Shown: positions 32,334-45,900, counted from the first letter of the stretch. The stretch is 64,000 nucleotides of DNA from Streptomyces kanamyceticus (GCF_008704495.1 NZ_CP023699.1:8308001-8372000); one strand, 5' to 3'. Numbers and translations: made by a program. The notes: generated from the letters alone by a model not told the origin.

Positions 32334-33073
32334 TCTTCGCTGTCCTTCCCCTGCCGACGCACGGTGCCGAAGTCCTGACGGATGCCACCGTGGTTGTCGC
32401 CCGACACGACGGTCGAGATGGTGTTCTCGCCGGTGACATGCGCCGAGTTGCTGTACAGGTTGCCGGGGCCGGTGTGGACGGGACCTTGCGCACCCTTGAT
32501 GACCGCGCCCGAGTCACCGTTCACGGTGCCGGCCTGGACGACGTTGCCGCCGTGCACCGTGCCCACGTTGTTCTGCGTCGTGCCCGACGGGGTGCTCTCT
32601 GGCCTGACCTCCTCGGTCTTCGCCAGGTCAGGGATCAGATCAGTGAGGACGTCGCCGATGCGCTGGATGTCGTACGTGTCGTTCTGGTTGTCGTAGCGCA
32701 GAGTCTGACAGTCGGCGAGGCGTGCCAGGCGCTTGGGCAATTGGTTCCTCGTGGGGCGTTCGGTGCGCCGCCCGGCCAGGATCGGTATCACGGGGATGCC
32801 GCAGCGCAGTGCCTCCAGGATCTCCTTGCGAACCCAGTCGTCGGCGCGGTGCAGGGCCGGGTGATTGATCCAGTCAGGGCCGATGACGGCCAGGAGCACG
32901 CCGCTGCGGCGTACCCCTCGCATCAGCTCGTCATCGAAGAAGGCGCCGGGCCGGATGGACTGGCTGGCGCGGAAGATCCGGCCTTCCCCGAACCGGTCGG
33001 TGAGCTTGTTGCGGAGGGTCGTGGCGACCTGATCGCCGTCCCCTGTGCGGTAGTTGACGAAGACATCGGGCAT
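32330..33073 (-). CDS. TIR-domain protein with C-terminal RHIM/BASS-like amyloid motif
   Basis: 247 residues. Residues 1-150 are a TIR domain: VFVNYRTGDGDQVATTLRNKL (strand A and helix A), IRPGAFFDDEL, VLLAVIGPDWI, and DDWVRKEILEALRCGIPVIPI, where Glu84 is in the place of the catalytic Glu of NAD-cleaving TIRs. Residues 151-247 are low-complexity and Gly/Asn/Val-rich, with VGTVHGGNVVQAGTVNG (170-186), which fits the pseudo-palindromic G-x-V-x-G-N-x-V-Q-x-G core of RHIM/PP/BASS3 amyloid motifs. GPVHTGPGNLYSN (197-209) resembles the P-loop protein N-terminus. Expected role: NADase effector switched on by templated assembly. It lies 42 bases after the XRE gene. Confidence 0.85.
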   Translation of the reverse strand: MPDVFVNYRTGDGDQVATTLRNKLTDRFGEGRIFRASQSIRPGAFFDDELMRGVRRSGVLLAVIGPDWINHPALHRADDWVRKEILEALRCGIPVIPILAGRRTERPTRNQLPKRLARLADCQTLRYDNQNDTYDIQRIGDVLTDLIPDLAKTEEVRPESTPSGTTQNNVGTVHGGNVVQAGTVNGDSGAVIKGAQGPVHTGPGNLYSNSAHVTGENTISTVVSGDNHGGIRQDFGTVRRQGKDSEE

Positions 33074-33115
33074 GACGGAACGACCTTTCTCTCGGTGAGG
33101 GGCTGCGGCCGTCGC

Positions 33116-34399
33116 TCAGCGGCCGACTGGTGCGAGCGAGGCGGTGAGGTGCGGGGAGATGGCCAGGAAGGCCGGGCGATGCGGATGACGGGACAGGATG
33201 CGTGCCAGTCGGCGCAGATCGGTGGTGATGGTCGCCGAGCCCACGCAGTCCGTGGTCCGCAGCAGTCGGCCGGTCAGCTCACAGGCGTGGTCGAACTCGC
33301 CGGCAGCGGCGTGCGCGAGGGCGCGCCGTACGCCGTAGCGTGCCTGGGTGCGAAGGGCGTCCCCGGGGATCCGGGCGCATTCGCGGTCCAGGTGCTCAGC
33401 GGCCTCCCGGGGTCTGCCGAGGTCCACGAGGCACCAGCCGGTGATCATGGCCGCGGGGTCCTGGAGGTGCTTGGTGCCCAGGGTCGGGGTGCCGGAGTCG
33501 CGAGCGGCCGAGGCGAGCAGTTCGCGGGCCGAGTCCAGTCCGCGCATGCAGGAGTCGTAGTCGCCCACGAGCGCGTGACCCTGCGCCTCGCGCTGGGCGG
33601 CGAGCCCGCGGATCCGTGCGGGGAGCTGCGGCGCGCGAGCGTGCGCGGCCAGGGCGATCGTGTCTGCCGCGTTCCCTTGGTAGTACGTGATCAAAGCGCG
33701 TCGTACGAGTGCGTAGGAGGCCAGATCGTGGTCGCCTGCGGTGTCGGCGAGCTCCACGGCACGGTCCGTCCACCGCAGGGCTGCCCTGTCATCTCCGGAC
33801 TCCTCGGCCATCCACCCCGCGTACTCGGCGTAGCGGGCTGCGAGTTCGTGCAGTCGTCGGCCGGTGCGGGGGCCGGTGCGGGCGGCCAGCGCGCACAGCG
33901 ACCGCGACTGCTCGGCGAGCCCGGGCAGCACGGCGCTCGCAGGGGCCATCTGGCCAAGGCGCCGGTACTGGTCGAAAAGGGCGCGAGAGATCTCCAGGAG
34001 GCTGTTGCCAGGGGCGTCGGGCTGTCCGGCCGAGGCCGGGGCTTCGGAGATGCCGAGAAGGGAGACCGCGCCGACGGTCATGGCACGTCGTCTGCTGGGT
34101 AGCGCCGTGCCGCCGCCTACCGCGTCACCGTCTCCGGCCGGTGGATGCCTCATCTCGTCCAGTGGATCGCCCTTCGTCGGTGACGCGGCCGGGACGAGGG
34201 AGGACAGGGAGCCGTGGGCGTGCAGTGCCGCGTCACAGAGTCTGGCCAGCGCCGGACTGGGGCGCTTGCTGCCGGTTTCGACCTTGCTGATCTGACCTTT
34301 GCTGTAGTGGACCGCCGCAGCGAGTTCCGTGAGCGTGAGCCCTGCGGCTATGCGGGCACGACGCAGCTCGGATCCGAATCCCGCTGGTTGCTCCTGCAC
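33116..34399 (-). CDS. XRE-family regulator with TPR-like C-terminus, first gene of the TIR operon
   Basis: 427 residues. An HTH_3 domain is at residues 8-60 (FGSELRRARIAAGLTLTELA, YSKGQISKVETGSKRPSPALARLCD). After a linker with SRRRAMTVGAVSLLG, residues 150-420 form helical pairs like TPRs (ALRWTDRAVELADTAGD, YALVRRALITYYQGNAADT, HLDRECARIPGDALRTQ). This is a common streptomycete regulator type. The GTG at 34399 is chosen because AGGAGG lies 9-14 bases upstream on the minus strand; a longer reading frame to 34549 has no such site. Being first in the operon, it probably controls the TIR and P-loop genes; its ligand is unknown. Confidence 0.82.
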   Translation of the reverse strand: MQEQPAGFGSELRRARIAAGLTLTELAAAVHYSKGQISKVETGSKRPSPALARLCDAALHAHGSLSSLVPAASPTKGDPLDEMRHPPAGDGDAVGGGTALPSRRRAMTVGAVSLLGISEAPASAGQPDAPGNSLLEISRALFDQYRRLGQMAPASAVLPGLAEQSRSLCALAARTGPRTGRRLHELAARYAEYAGWMAEESGDDRAALRWTDRAVELADTAGDHDLASYALVRRALITYYQGNAADTIALAAHARAPQLPARIRGLAAQREAQGHALVGDYDSCMRGLDSARELLASAARDSGTPTLGTKHLQDPAAMITGWCLVDLGRPREAAEHLDRECARIPGDALRTQARYGVRRALAHAAAGEFDHACELTGRLLRTTDCVGSATITTDLRRLARILSRHPHRPAFLAISPHLTASLAPVGR

Positions 34400-34669
34400 A
34401 TGAACCCCCTCCTGCACACGTCCATGCCATGCCTGGGCATCCGTCGGTGGACGCCAGCGTCGTGCCCCCGCAGTGACATGAGCAAGGCCGCGGGCGGTGT
34501 TTCCCGTTTCCTCTTGGACCTGCGGTTCTGATCCCGAGAGGGAAGGCAACCCGACGGCTGGAACACTGTCGAGAAGGCCGAACCGGACATCGGGATGGCC
34601 GGTTCACGCTGTCCCTTCCTGGCACTCACGACCGGCTGGATGTCCGAGCCGTCTGGTAGGAATGCTGCT

Positions 34670-36898
34670 GTGAGCAGGGAGAACCAGGGACCCGACGAGG
34701 GGGGAGCCGAGGCGCCGGAGCAGCTTGCCCTTATTCGGGAGTCGGTGCGCAAGGCCAAGGTGCCGAGGGCCAAGCCGCGGACGTGGCGGGGGGCCGCTGT
34801 GGCCGGGGCGTTGCCGGTTGCCCGGGTGTTGGTGGACAAGGGCGTGCTGCATCTCGACCGGTACTTCGACTATGCCGTGCCCGAGGAGCTGGACGCGGTG
34901 GCGCAGCCCGGGGTGCGGGTGCGGGTGCGGTTCGGGGCCGGGGCGCGGAACGTGCGGGACGGGCGGCGCGAGGGGGGCGGGCTGATCGACGGGTTCATCG
35001 TCGAGCGGTGTGCCGAGAGTGATTATCAGGGGCCGTTGGCTGCTCTGGCGCAGGTGGTCTCCCCGGAGCCCGTGCTGGACGAGCGGCTGCTCGGGCTCGC
35101 GCGGGCCGTGGCCGACCGGTATGCCGGGAGCCTTGCCGACGTGCTGCAGCTGGCCGTGCCGCCGCGGCATGCGCGGGCCGAGGCGCGGGAGTCGGGTGAG
35201 GCACCTGCGCCGCCGGACGCTCCGGAGCCGGGGAGTTGGCGGCGGTACGGGCACGGGGCGGAGTTCCTCGGGGCGCTGGCCTCGGGGGGTGCGCCGCGGG
35301 CCGTGTGGACCGCGCTGCCGGGTCCCGAGTGGGCCGAGGAGATCGCGCGCGCCGTGCAGGCGACGCTGGCCTCGGGGCGGGGCGCGCTCGTCGTCGTGCC
35401 GACCGGGCGGCCCGCCGCGCGCGTGGACGCCGCGCTCACCGAGCTGCTCGGCGAGGGGCGGCATGCCCTGCTCACCGCCGACGCCGGGCAGGAGAAGCGG
35501 TACGGGGAGTGGCTCGCGGTGCGGCGCGGGGCCGTGCGGGCCGTCGTCGGGACGCGGGCCGCCATGTTCGCCCCCGTGCGGGACCTGGGGCTTGTTGTTA
35601 TTTGGGACGACGGGGATTCCAGCCACAGCGACGACCACGCTCCCTTCCCGCATGTGCGGGAGGTTCTTGAGCTGCGGGCCTCGCGTGACAAGTGCGGCTT
35701 CCTGCTGGGAAGTTGGAGTTGCACCGTCGAGGCCGCCCAGCTCGTGGAGAGCGGGTGGGCCGCGCCGCTCGTCGCCGAGCGAGATCAGGTGCGCGCGGCC
35801 GCGCCCCTGGTGCGCACCGTGGGGGACGGGGATCTCGCGCGGGACGAGGCGGCGCGGGCCGCGCGGCTGCCCACGCTGGCCTGGCGGGCCGTACGGGAAG
35901 GGCTCAAGCACGGGCCCGTCCTGGTGCAGGTGCCGCGCCGTGGTTATGTGCCGCGGCTGGCGTGCGAGCGGTGCCGGGAGCCCGCGCGGTGCAGGCACTG
36001 CGCCGGGCCGCTGGAGGCGCGGGAGAGTACCGGAGCGCTGTGCTGCGGGTGGTGCGGGCGGGACGAGGCCGCCTGGCACTGCGGCGCGTGCGGCGGGTTC
36101 CGGCTGCGTGCGCAGGTCGTCGGGGCGCGGCGGACCGCCGAGGAGCTCGGGCGGGCGTTTCCCGCCGTGCCGGTGCGGACGTCGGGGCGCGAGCAGGTGC
36201 TCGACACGGTTCCGGGGGCGCCCGCGCTGGTGGTGAGTACGCCGGGGGCCGAACCCGTCGCCGAGGGCGGCTACGCGGCCGCCCTGCTGCTCGACGGGTG
36301 GGCCATGCTTGGGCGGCCCGATCTGCGGGCCGGTGAGGACGCGCTGCGGCGGTGGATCGGCGCGGCCTCGCTCGTCCGTCCACAGGGCGTGGGTGGCACG
36401 GTCGTGATCGTCGCCGAGCCGACGCTGCGGCCCGTGCAGGCCCTGGTGCGGTGGGACCCGGTCGGGCACGCGGTGCGTGAGCTCTCCGAGCGGGCCGAGC
36501 TGAGTTTCCCCCCGGTGTCGAGGATGGCCGCGGTGTCCGGCACCGCGGAGGCGCTCTCGGGATTCCTCGCCGGGGCCGAACTTCCGCCAGACGCGGTGGT
36601 ATTGGGGCCCGTCCCGGTGGCGGAGACGACGCCGGGACCTTCGCGCAGGCCCGGGGCGGCGCCGCCCGGTGAGCACTGGGAACGCGTACTGATCCGGGTG
36701 CCGCCGGGCAGCGGGGCCGCGCTCGCCGCTTCGTTGAAGACGGCGCAGGCCGCGCGGATGGCGCGGGGCGCCAGGGGGGTGAAGGGGGCCAGAGGGGCCG
36801 GAAGCTCCGGAGGTGCCAGAGGCTCCAAGGGTGCGCGGGAGGCCGGAGCGGCGGCCGACGCGGTATGGATTCGGGTGGATCCGCTCGACATCGGCTGA
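34670..36898 (+). CDS. priA: PriA-like primosomal protein lacking helicase motifs
   Basis: 742 residues. PriA recognises stalled replication forks and restarts replication. The N-terminal 3'-DNA-binding domain is intact (PVARVLVDKGVLHLDRYFDYAVPEEL, here in pieces) and the zinc module with paired Cys (CERCREPARCRHC and CGWCGRDEAAWHCGAC, residues about 432-480) is present. The Walker A region reads WTALPGPEWAEE (near 212) without a GxGK[ST], and the DEEH box reads WDDG (near 310). So it probably cannot hydrolyse ATP, as known for actinobacterial PriA. The start is GTG at 34670; an earlier ATG at 34595 is not supported. Confidence 0.93.
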   Translation: MSRENQGPDEGGAEAPEQLALIRESVRKAKVPRAKPRTWRGAAVAGALPVARVLVDKGVLHLDRYFDYAVPEELDAVAQPGVRVRVRFGAGARNVRDGRREGGGLIDGFIVERCAESDYQGPLAALAQVVSPEPVLDERLLGLARAVADRYAGSLADVLQLAVPPRHARAEARESGEAPAPPDAPEPGSWRRYGHGAEFLGALASGGAPRAVWTALPGPEWAEEIARAVQATLASGRGALVVVPTGRPAARVDAALTELLGEGRHALLTADAGQEKRYGEWLAVRRGAVRAVVGTRAAMFAPVRDLGLVVIWDDGDSSHSDDHAPFPHVREVLELRASRDKCGFLLGSWSCTVEAAQLVESGWAAPLVAERDQVRAAAPLVRTVGDGDLARDEAARAARLPTLAWRAVREGLKHGPVLVQVPRRGYVPRLACERCREPARCRHCAGPLEARESTGALCCGWCGRDEAAWHCGACGGFRLRAQVVGARRTAEELGRAFPAVPVRTSGREQVLDTVPGAPALVVSTPGAEPVAEGGYAAALLLDGWAMLGRPDLRAGEDALRRWIGAASLVRPQGVGGTVVIVAEPTLRPVQALVRWDPVGHAVRELSERAELSFPPVSRMAAVSGTAEALSGFLAGAELPPDAVVLGPVPVAETTPGPSRRPGAAPPGEHWERVLIRVPPGSGAALAASLKTAQAARMARGARGVKGARGAGSSGGARGSKGAREAGAAADAVWIRVDPLDIG

Positions 36899-36899
36899 C

Positions 36900-36957
36900 T
36901 CGGTGCGGCGCGGCTGGCTCAGTGCGGTGCGGCTGGCTCGGTGCTGTCCCGGCTGGC
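36900..36957 (+). repeat. Three tandem 19-bp units after priA
   Basis: TCGGTGCGGCGCGGCTGGC, TCAGTGCGGTGCGGCTGGC and a diverged third unit ending CCGGCTGGC lie directly behind the priA stop codon. Probably a local duplication. Confidence 0.5.
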
Positions 36958-37014
36958 CAAGCGCCCCGCCGGATGCGTCGCGATGTGCCGTCCGCCGTCC
37001 GCGGCGTCGTCGTG

Positions 37015-37050
37015 GCTGGTCGCGCAGTTCCCCGCGCCCCTTTGGGGCGC
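37015..37050 (+). repeat. Dispersed 3'-end element, copy 1
   Basis: Contains GCGCAGTTCCCCGCGCCCCT followed by TTGGGGCGC, so a short hairpin forms between GCGCCCC and GGGGCGC. It lies between priA and the terminator at 37071. See also 47048, 49674, 53949, 58353, 60242 and 60341. Confidence 0.75.
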
Positions 37051-37070
37051 CCCCCCGCACGCCGGGTGTG

Positions 37071-37119
37071 CGACTGCCCTCGGCCGCCCAGCAGAAAGCT
37101 GGGCGGCCGAGGGCAGTCG
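37071..37119. terminator. 22-bp perfect bidirectional terminator
   Basis: Arms 37071-37092 and 37098-37119 are perfectly complementary with loop AGAAA. It lies between convergent priA and the HTH gene and suits both. Confidence 0.85.
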
Positions 37120-37133
37120 GCAGGGTGCGCGCG

Positions 37134-41466
<4,333 letters not shown>

Positions 41467-41535
41467 CTCAGGACGGATCGGTGGAGCGGTCAGGTCGCTC
41501 GGCGGGTGGTGTGACGGGGCTCGGCGGAGCGAGTG

Positions 41536-42165
41536 TCAGTAGAGCGAGTGGTAGGCGTCTTCGAGGCTTTCGTCGAGGACCTTGGGGTCGATGTCCAGGC
41601 CCATCTGCTCGGCGACGAGTTCGCCCGCCGAGGGCAGCTCGTCGGCCAGTGCCTGGCTGGCCGGGTCCCACAGCCGGGAGCGGACCAGCGCGCGGCCGCA
41701 GTGGAAGTAGGCCTGCTCCACCTCGATGACGATCGCGAGGACGGCCTCCTTGCCCTCGATGTGCATCCGGGCGAGCACGTCAGGATCGTCGGTGGGGTAG
41801 GCGCTGCCGTTGACCCGGAGGACCTCGCGTACGCCGGGGACGAAGAAGCAGAGTCCGACCCCGTCGTTCTCCGCCAGGTTGCGGAAGGAGTCGGCGATCT
41901 TGTTGCCCGGCCGGTCGGGCATCGCCAGGGTGTGCTCGTCGAGCACCTTCACGAAGCCCGGGTAGTCGCCGCGCGGCGAGCAGTCGGCGCGCCCCGCCGC
42001 GTCGGCCGTCGCCAGGGAGAGGAAGGGGGAGTGCGCGATGAAGCGGCGGAAGTTCACGTCGATGCGGTCGAGGATCTTCTCCTCGATCCAGGCGTCCGGC
42101 GGTCCGAGCTTCTCGCGGACCTCGGCCGGGGAAAGCCGTCGGGGGCGGATGGCGGCATGCGTCAC
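41536..42165 (-). CDS. Pyridoxamine 5'-phosphate oxidase-like FMN protein
   Basis: 209 residues, of the DR2398/MSMEG_1061-like PPOX split-barrel group. Visible: IEEKILDRIDVNFRRFIAHS, FLSLATADAAGRADCSPRGDYPGFV with the conserved S-P-R-G-D, ADSFRNLAENDGVGLCFFVPG and the C-terminal QAYFHCGRALVRSRLW. It probably binds FMN and may detoxify or reduce small molecules. The GTG at 42165 follows GAGGAG on the minus strand; a longer frame upstream overlaps the divergent TetR gene and is not used. The divergent TetR gene suggests repression and induction by a ligand. Confidence 0.88.
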   Translation of the reverse strand: MTHAAIRPRRLSPAEVREKLGPPDAWIEEKILDRIDVNFRRFIAHSPFLSLATADAAGRADCSPRGDYPGFVKVLDEHTLAMPDRPGNKIADSFRNLAENDGVGLCFFVPGVREVLRVNGSAYPTDDPDVLARMHIEGKEAVLAIVIEVEQAYFHCGRALVRSRLWDPASQALADELPSAGELVAEQMGLDIDPKVLDESLEDAYHSLY

Positions 42166-42264
42166 GAAGGCTCCTCGGGTGGGTGGGACTGGGCGCGTCA
42201 GCTCGCACGCCCGTATCGGGAGTGCGCCACGTACGCGCAGCTCGTGGCACCATTGTGAGCAATT

Positions 42265-42286
42265 ACTCGCATCATGCGCTACTCGC
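42265..42286. promoter_or_regulatory. Operator candidate between the PPOX and TetR genes
   Basis: Two direct copies of ACTCGC (42265-42270 and 42281-42286) overlap the inverted repeat CGCAT-C-ATGCG (42268-42278). This sits in the 150-base divergent promoter region, the usual place for a TetR operator. Confidence 0.45.
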
Positions 42287-42315
42287 TTTGAGGGCGGCAC
42301 AAGGAGGCTGGGACG

Positions 42316-42933
42316 GTGGCGGACCGGAACGCGCTTCGAGCACGTAAACAGCCGCGTCAGGCGCGGGCCGAGCTCACCCGGCAGCGCATCCTCGCCGCGG
42401 CTGCTCACGTTTTCGCCGAACACGGGTACGCGGCGGGGACCACGAACCGGATCGCGGAGCAGGCGCGGATCTCGATCGGTTCGCTGTATCAGTACTACCC
42501 GAACAAGGATGCGATCCTGCTGGAGCTGGTGACCCGCCACCTCGAAGCGGGGGCGGTCTTGCTCAACGAGCACCAGGACGGCGAGCAGCCCGAGTCCATC
42601 GAGGCGATCATGCGTGGTGTCGTGCGGGCCGTGATCGGCAACCACCTCGACGACCCGAAGCTGTTGCAGGTCATGATGGAGCGGACGCCGCACGCCCCCG
42701 AGCTCATGGAGCGGATCACCCGCTATCAGCGCGAGCGGGTGGCCTACACGCGGGATCTGCTCGCGCGCCACTCCGAGGTCCGCGTCACCGATGTCGACGT
42801 CGCGGCCGAGCTCGTCGTGGTCACGGTCGAGACGGTCGTGCACCAGCTCGTCGCCGCGCCGTGTTCCGTCGACGCCGGGCGGCTCGAGGACGAGCTCGTC
42901 GCCATGGTCACGCGGTATCTGACGGCCGTGTAG
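42316..42933 (+). CDS. TetR-family transcriptional regulator
   Basis: 205 residues. The N-terminal HTH is typical (TRQRILAAAAHVFAEHGYAAGTTNRIAEQ, then SIGSLYQYYPNKDAILLEL, residues about 20-66). The C-terminal ligand domain is the AefR-like type with VRAVIGNHLDDPKLLQVMMERTP. GTG start at 42316 after AAGGAGG. It is divergent from the PPOX-reductase pair and convergent with the MMPL exporter, whose 3' end it overlaps by 26 bases. It may control either neighbour. Confidence 0.93.
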   Translation: MADRNALRARKQPRQARAELTRQRILAAAAHVFAEHGYAAGTTNRIAEQARISIGSLYQYYPNKDAILLELVTRHLEAGAVLLNEHQDGEQPESIEAIMRGVVRAVIGNHLDDPKLLQVMMERTPHAPELMERITRYQRERVAYTRDLLARHSEVRVTDVDVAAELVVVTVETVVHQLVAAPCSVDAGRLEDELVAMVTRYLTAV

Positions 42934-45079
42934 CGGGGGCGCCGGACGCGGTGGCAGGGGCGGCGTGCGGCTCGGGCCGCCGGGACAGGGCGTGCGGCCA
43001 CCACACCTTCGGTCCCACGTCCAGGAAGAGCGACGTGACCAGGACTGACCGTACGACCAAGGTGTCCAGGAGCACGCCGAGCGCGACCGCGAAGCCGATC
43101 TCGGAGAAGGCCACCAGCGGGAGCGTGCCGAGGGCGGCGAAGGTGCCCGCGAGGACGAGACCGGCCGAGGTGATCACCGCGCCGGTCGCGGCGAGACCCG
43201 TCAGGACGCCCGCGCGGGTGCCCTGTCGGCCCGCCTCCTCGCGGATGCGCGTGGACAGGAAGATGTTGTAGTCGATGCCGAGCGCCACCAGGAACACGAA
43301 GACGAAGAGCGGGAAGTCCGTGGTCTCGGCCGCGTAGTCGAAGAGGTGGCGGAAGGCGAGCGCGCTCAGGCCGAGCGCGGAGGCGAAGGACAGGACCACC
43401 GTCGCGATCAGGAGCAGCGGCGCGACGACCGCGCGCAGCAGGACGCCGAGGGTCAGCAGGACCACGACCAGGACCAGCGGGATCACCAGCTTGTTGTCGT
43501 GGGCCGTGGCGCGGTCCATGTCGAGCAGGGCCGCCGTGCCGCCGCCCACCTTCGCGTCCGCGCCGGGCACCGCGTGCACGGCGTCGCGCACCCGGTCCAC
43601 GGTGTCCTTGGCGGCCGCGCTGTCGGACGGATCGGTCGCCGTCGCCTCGAGAAGCACCTGGTCGTCGTACGTGTCCTTCGTGCCGGGCGGGCGCCCGACG
43701 CTCTTCGCCACCACGCCCCTGGTGTGCGACACGGCCCGCGCGACCTCGTCGTCCCGCGCCTTGTTCGCGACGATCACCAGCGGGTCGCCGGAGCCCGCGG
43801 GGAAGTACTCGGCCTGGATCTCCTGACCCGTGATCGAGTCCGGCTTGTCGGTGAACGCGTCGGCGTTGCTCAGTCCCTCGGCCCGCAGTTGGAGCAGGCC
43901 GAGCGAGAGCAGGGCGAGGGCCGCGGCGGTGACGCCCCAGGTCAGCCGGGGGCGGCGGGCGATGCGCTGCCCGGTGCGGGCCCACAGGCCGCGCTCGGTC
44001 GGCTCGGGGGAGCCCAGGTGCGGGACCAGCGGCCAGAAGAGCCACCGGCCGAAGATCACCAGGAGGGCGGGGAAGAGCGACAGCATCGCGAGGAGCCCGA
44101 CGGCGACGCCGATCGCGGCGACCGGGCCGAGGCCGCGGGTGGAGTTCATCTCGGCGGCGAGCAGCACCAGCATGCTCAGGACGACCGTCGCGCCCGAGGC
44201 GAGCACCGCGGGTCCCGCCCGGTGCAGGGCGAGCGCCATCGCCTCGTGGCGGTCCTCGTGGCGGCGCAGTTCTTCGCGATAGCGAGCGACAAGGAGCAGG
44301 GCGTAGTCCGTCCCCGCGCCGAAGACGAGCACCGTCAAGATGCCCGCGCTCTGGCCGTTGACCGTGAGGTCCGCGTGGGTGGCGAGCAGGTAGATGAGGG
44401 CCTGCGCGGTGAACAGCGCGGTGATCACCGCGATGAGCGGGGCGATCAGCAGCGTGGGGCTGCGGTAGGTGAGCAGCAGGATCACCACGACGATGCCCGC
44501 CGCCGAGAACAGCAGCGTCGAGTCGATGCCCTTGAACGCCTCGGCGGAGTCCGCGGCCGTGCCACCAGGCCCGGTGATGTGCACGCTCAGGCCGTCCGCG
44601 CCGTGACCCACCCGCGCCCTGATGGAGTCGACGGCGGGTCCGATCCGCTCCCAGCCCTCCGCGTCCATCGTGATCGGTACGTAGACCTGGGCGGCCCGCG
44701 CGCCCGCCTTCTTGTCGTAGACGGGGCCGCGGGTCTCCGCGCCGCGGATGCCGTGGGCGCGCAGAACCTTCGCCTGACGTACGTCCTCGGAGATCCGTGC
44801 CCGGTCCCGCGCGGTGAGGCCGTCTTCGCGGGCGTACACGATGACGGCCGGGATCGTCTCCGGCCTGAACTCGGCCGAGACGTCCAGGACTTGGGTGGAT
44901 TCGGCGGAGCCGGGCAGCCAGGACTCCGCGTCGTTCTCCTGGGCGTCGGTGAGCTTCTGGGCCAGTGGCGCCGCGACGACGATCACCAGCAGCCAGAAGA
45001 GCACCACCAGCCACTTGGCGCGCCGCCCGCACACCAGCCACGCGATGCCGCGCCGAGTCTCCCGCTGTACCTCCGCCAT
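42908..45079 (-). CDS. MMPL/RND-family membrane exporter
   Basis: 723 residues. Two repeats of one transmembrane helix, a large extracytoplasmic loop and a five-helix bundle, as in MmpL/SCO MMPL lipid and drug exporters. First helix [22 protein letters not shown]; the first bundle holds [22 protein letters not shown] (GxxxDY proton-relay motif) and the second [22 protein letters not shown] (DY motif again). Short for MmpL3-like proteins (no long C-terminal tail), closer to the YdgH/MMPL drug exporters. Substrate unknown. Its 3' end overlaps that of the TetR gene by 26 bases in convergent orientation. Confidence 0.92.
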   Translation of the reverse strand: MAEVQRETRRGIAWLVCGRRAKWLVVLFWLLVIVVAAPLAQKLTDAQENDAESWLPGSAESTQVLDVSAEFRPETIPAVIVYAREDGLTARDRARISEDVRQAKVLRAHGIRGAETRGPVYDKKAGARAAQVYVPITMDAEGWERIGPAVDSIRARVGHGADGLSVHITGPGGTAADSAEAFKGIDSTLLFSAAGIVVVILLLTYRSPTLLIAPLIAVITALFTAQALIYLLATHADLTVNGQSAGILTVLVFGAGTDYALLLVARYREELRRHEDRHEAMALALHRAGPAVLASGATVVLSMLVLLAAEMNSTRGLGPVAAIGVAVGLLAMLSLFPALLVIFGRWLFWPLVPHLGSPEPTERGLWARTGQRIARRPRLTWGVTAAALALLSLGLLQLRAEGLSNADAFTDKPDSITGQEIQAEYFPAGSGDPLVIVANKARDDEVARAVSHTRGVVAKSVGRPPGTKDTYDDQVLLEATATDPSDSAAAKDTVDRVRDAVHAVPGADAKVGGGTAALLDMDRATAHDNKLVIPLVLVVVLLTLGVLLRAVVAPLLLIATVVLSFASALGLSALAFRHLFDYAAETTDFPLFVFVFLVALGIDYNIFLSTRIREEAGRQGTRAGVLTGLAATGAVITSAGLVLAGTFAALGTLPLVAFSEIGFAVALGVLLDTLVVRSVLVTSLFLDVGPKVWWPHALSRRPEPHAAPATASGAPATRPSDTA

Positions 45080-45213
45080 GGCTTCCCCCCGCTTGCCGTG
45101 CGCGGTGCCGGTGGACCGACCAGCATGGCACGCGGCGCCCCGCCGGGGGAGGCGTCGCGCTCAGGGCTTGGACGGCGGTCAGCAACCGGCGCCGGGCATG
45201 GCAGGCTTGGGGC

Positions 45214-45900
45214 ATGGCCGTGCAGATCAACCCCAGCATCCTGTCCGCGGACTTCGCCCGCCTTGCCGAGGAGGCAAAGGCCGTCGAAGGCGCCGACTGG
45301 CTCCATGTCGACGTGATGGACAACCACTTCGTCCCGAACCTCACGCTCGGGGTGCCGATCGTAGAGTCGTTGGCCCGCGCGACGGACACGCCGCTGGACT
45401 GCCACCTGATGATCGAGGACCCCGATCGCTGGGCACCGCAGTACGTCGAAGCGGGCGCGGGCTCCGTCACCTTCCACGCGGAGGCGGCGGCCGCCCCCGT
45501 CCGGCTCGCTCGCGAGATCCGCGCCAAGGGCGCCCGCGCCTCCATGGCGCTGAAGCCCGCGACGCCCATCGAGCCGTTCGAGGACCTGCTCCCCGAGCTC
45601 GACATGCTGTTGATCATGACGGTCGAGCCGGGCTTCGGCGGGCAGTCGTTCCTGGACATCATGCTGCCCAAGATCCGCCGCACCCGTGAGTTGATCGGCA
45701 AGCACGGCCTGGAGCTCTGGCTGCAGGTCGACGGGGGCGTCTCGGCCAGCACCATCGAGCGCTGCGCCGAGGCGGGCGCCGACGTGTTCGTCGCGGGCTC
45801 CGCCGTCTATGGCGCCGAGGATCCCGCGGAGGCGGTACGTTCATTGCGCACCCAAGCCCAGGCAAAGACGGCGTCAAGCGCCTGGGCATGCGGCCACTGA
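45214..45900 (+). CDS. rpe: Ribulose-phosphate 3-epimerase
   Basis: 228 residues, a TIM barrel. It interconverts ribulose 5-phosphate and xylulose 5-phosphate in the pentose phosphate pathway. Signatures: [25 protein letters not shown], metal ligands in [17 protein letters not shown] and [10 protein letters not shown], the [14 protein letters not shown] loop and [28 protein letters not shown]. The ATG at 45214 is used, not an upstream frame that begins at 44965. The last 15 residues are more variable. Confidence 0.96.
   Translation: MAVQINPSILSADFARLAEEAKAVEGADWLHVDVMDNHFVPNLTLGVPIVESLARATDTPLDCHLMIEDPDRWAPQYVEAGAGSVTFHAEAAAAPVRLAREIRAKGARASMALKPATPIEPFEDLLPELDMLLIMTVEPGFGGQSFLDIMLPKIRRTRELIGKHGLELWLQVDGGVSASTIERCAEAGADVFVAGSAVYGAEDPAEAVRSLRTQAQAKTASSAWACGH

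Noticed and set aside
29172..34669. Prophage, integrative element or insertion sequence boundaries around the TIR operon
   Set aside because: No integrase, transposase, tRNA or flanking direct repeat was found; the insertion is inferred only from remembered gene order.
34595..34669. Earlier ATG start for priA
   Set aside because: No ribosome-binding site and no match to PriA N-termini; GTG at 34670 fits better.
34400..34669. Gene or RNA between the XRE gene and priA
   Set aside because: No frame with a ribosome-binding site and no stable structure; it looks like a plain divergent promoter region.
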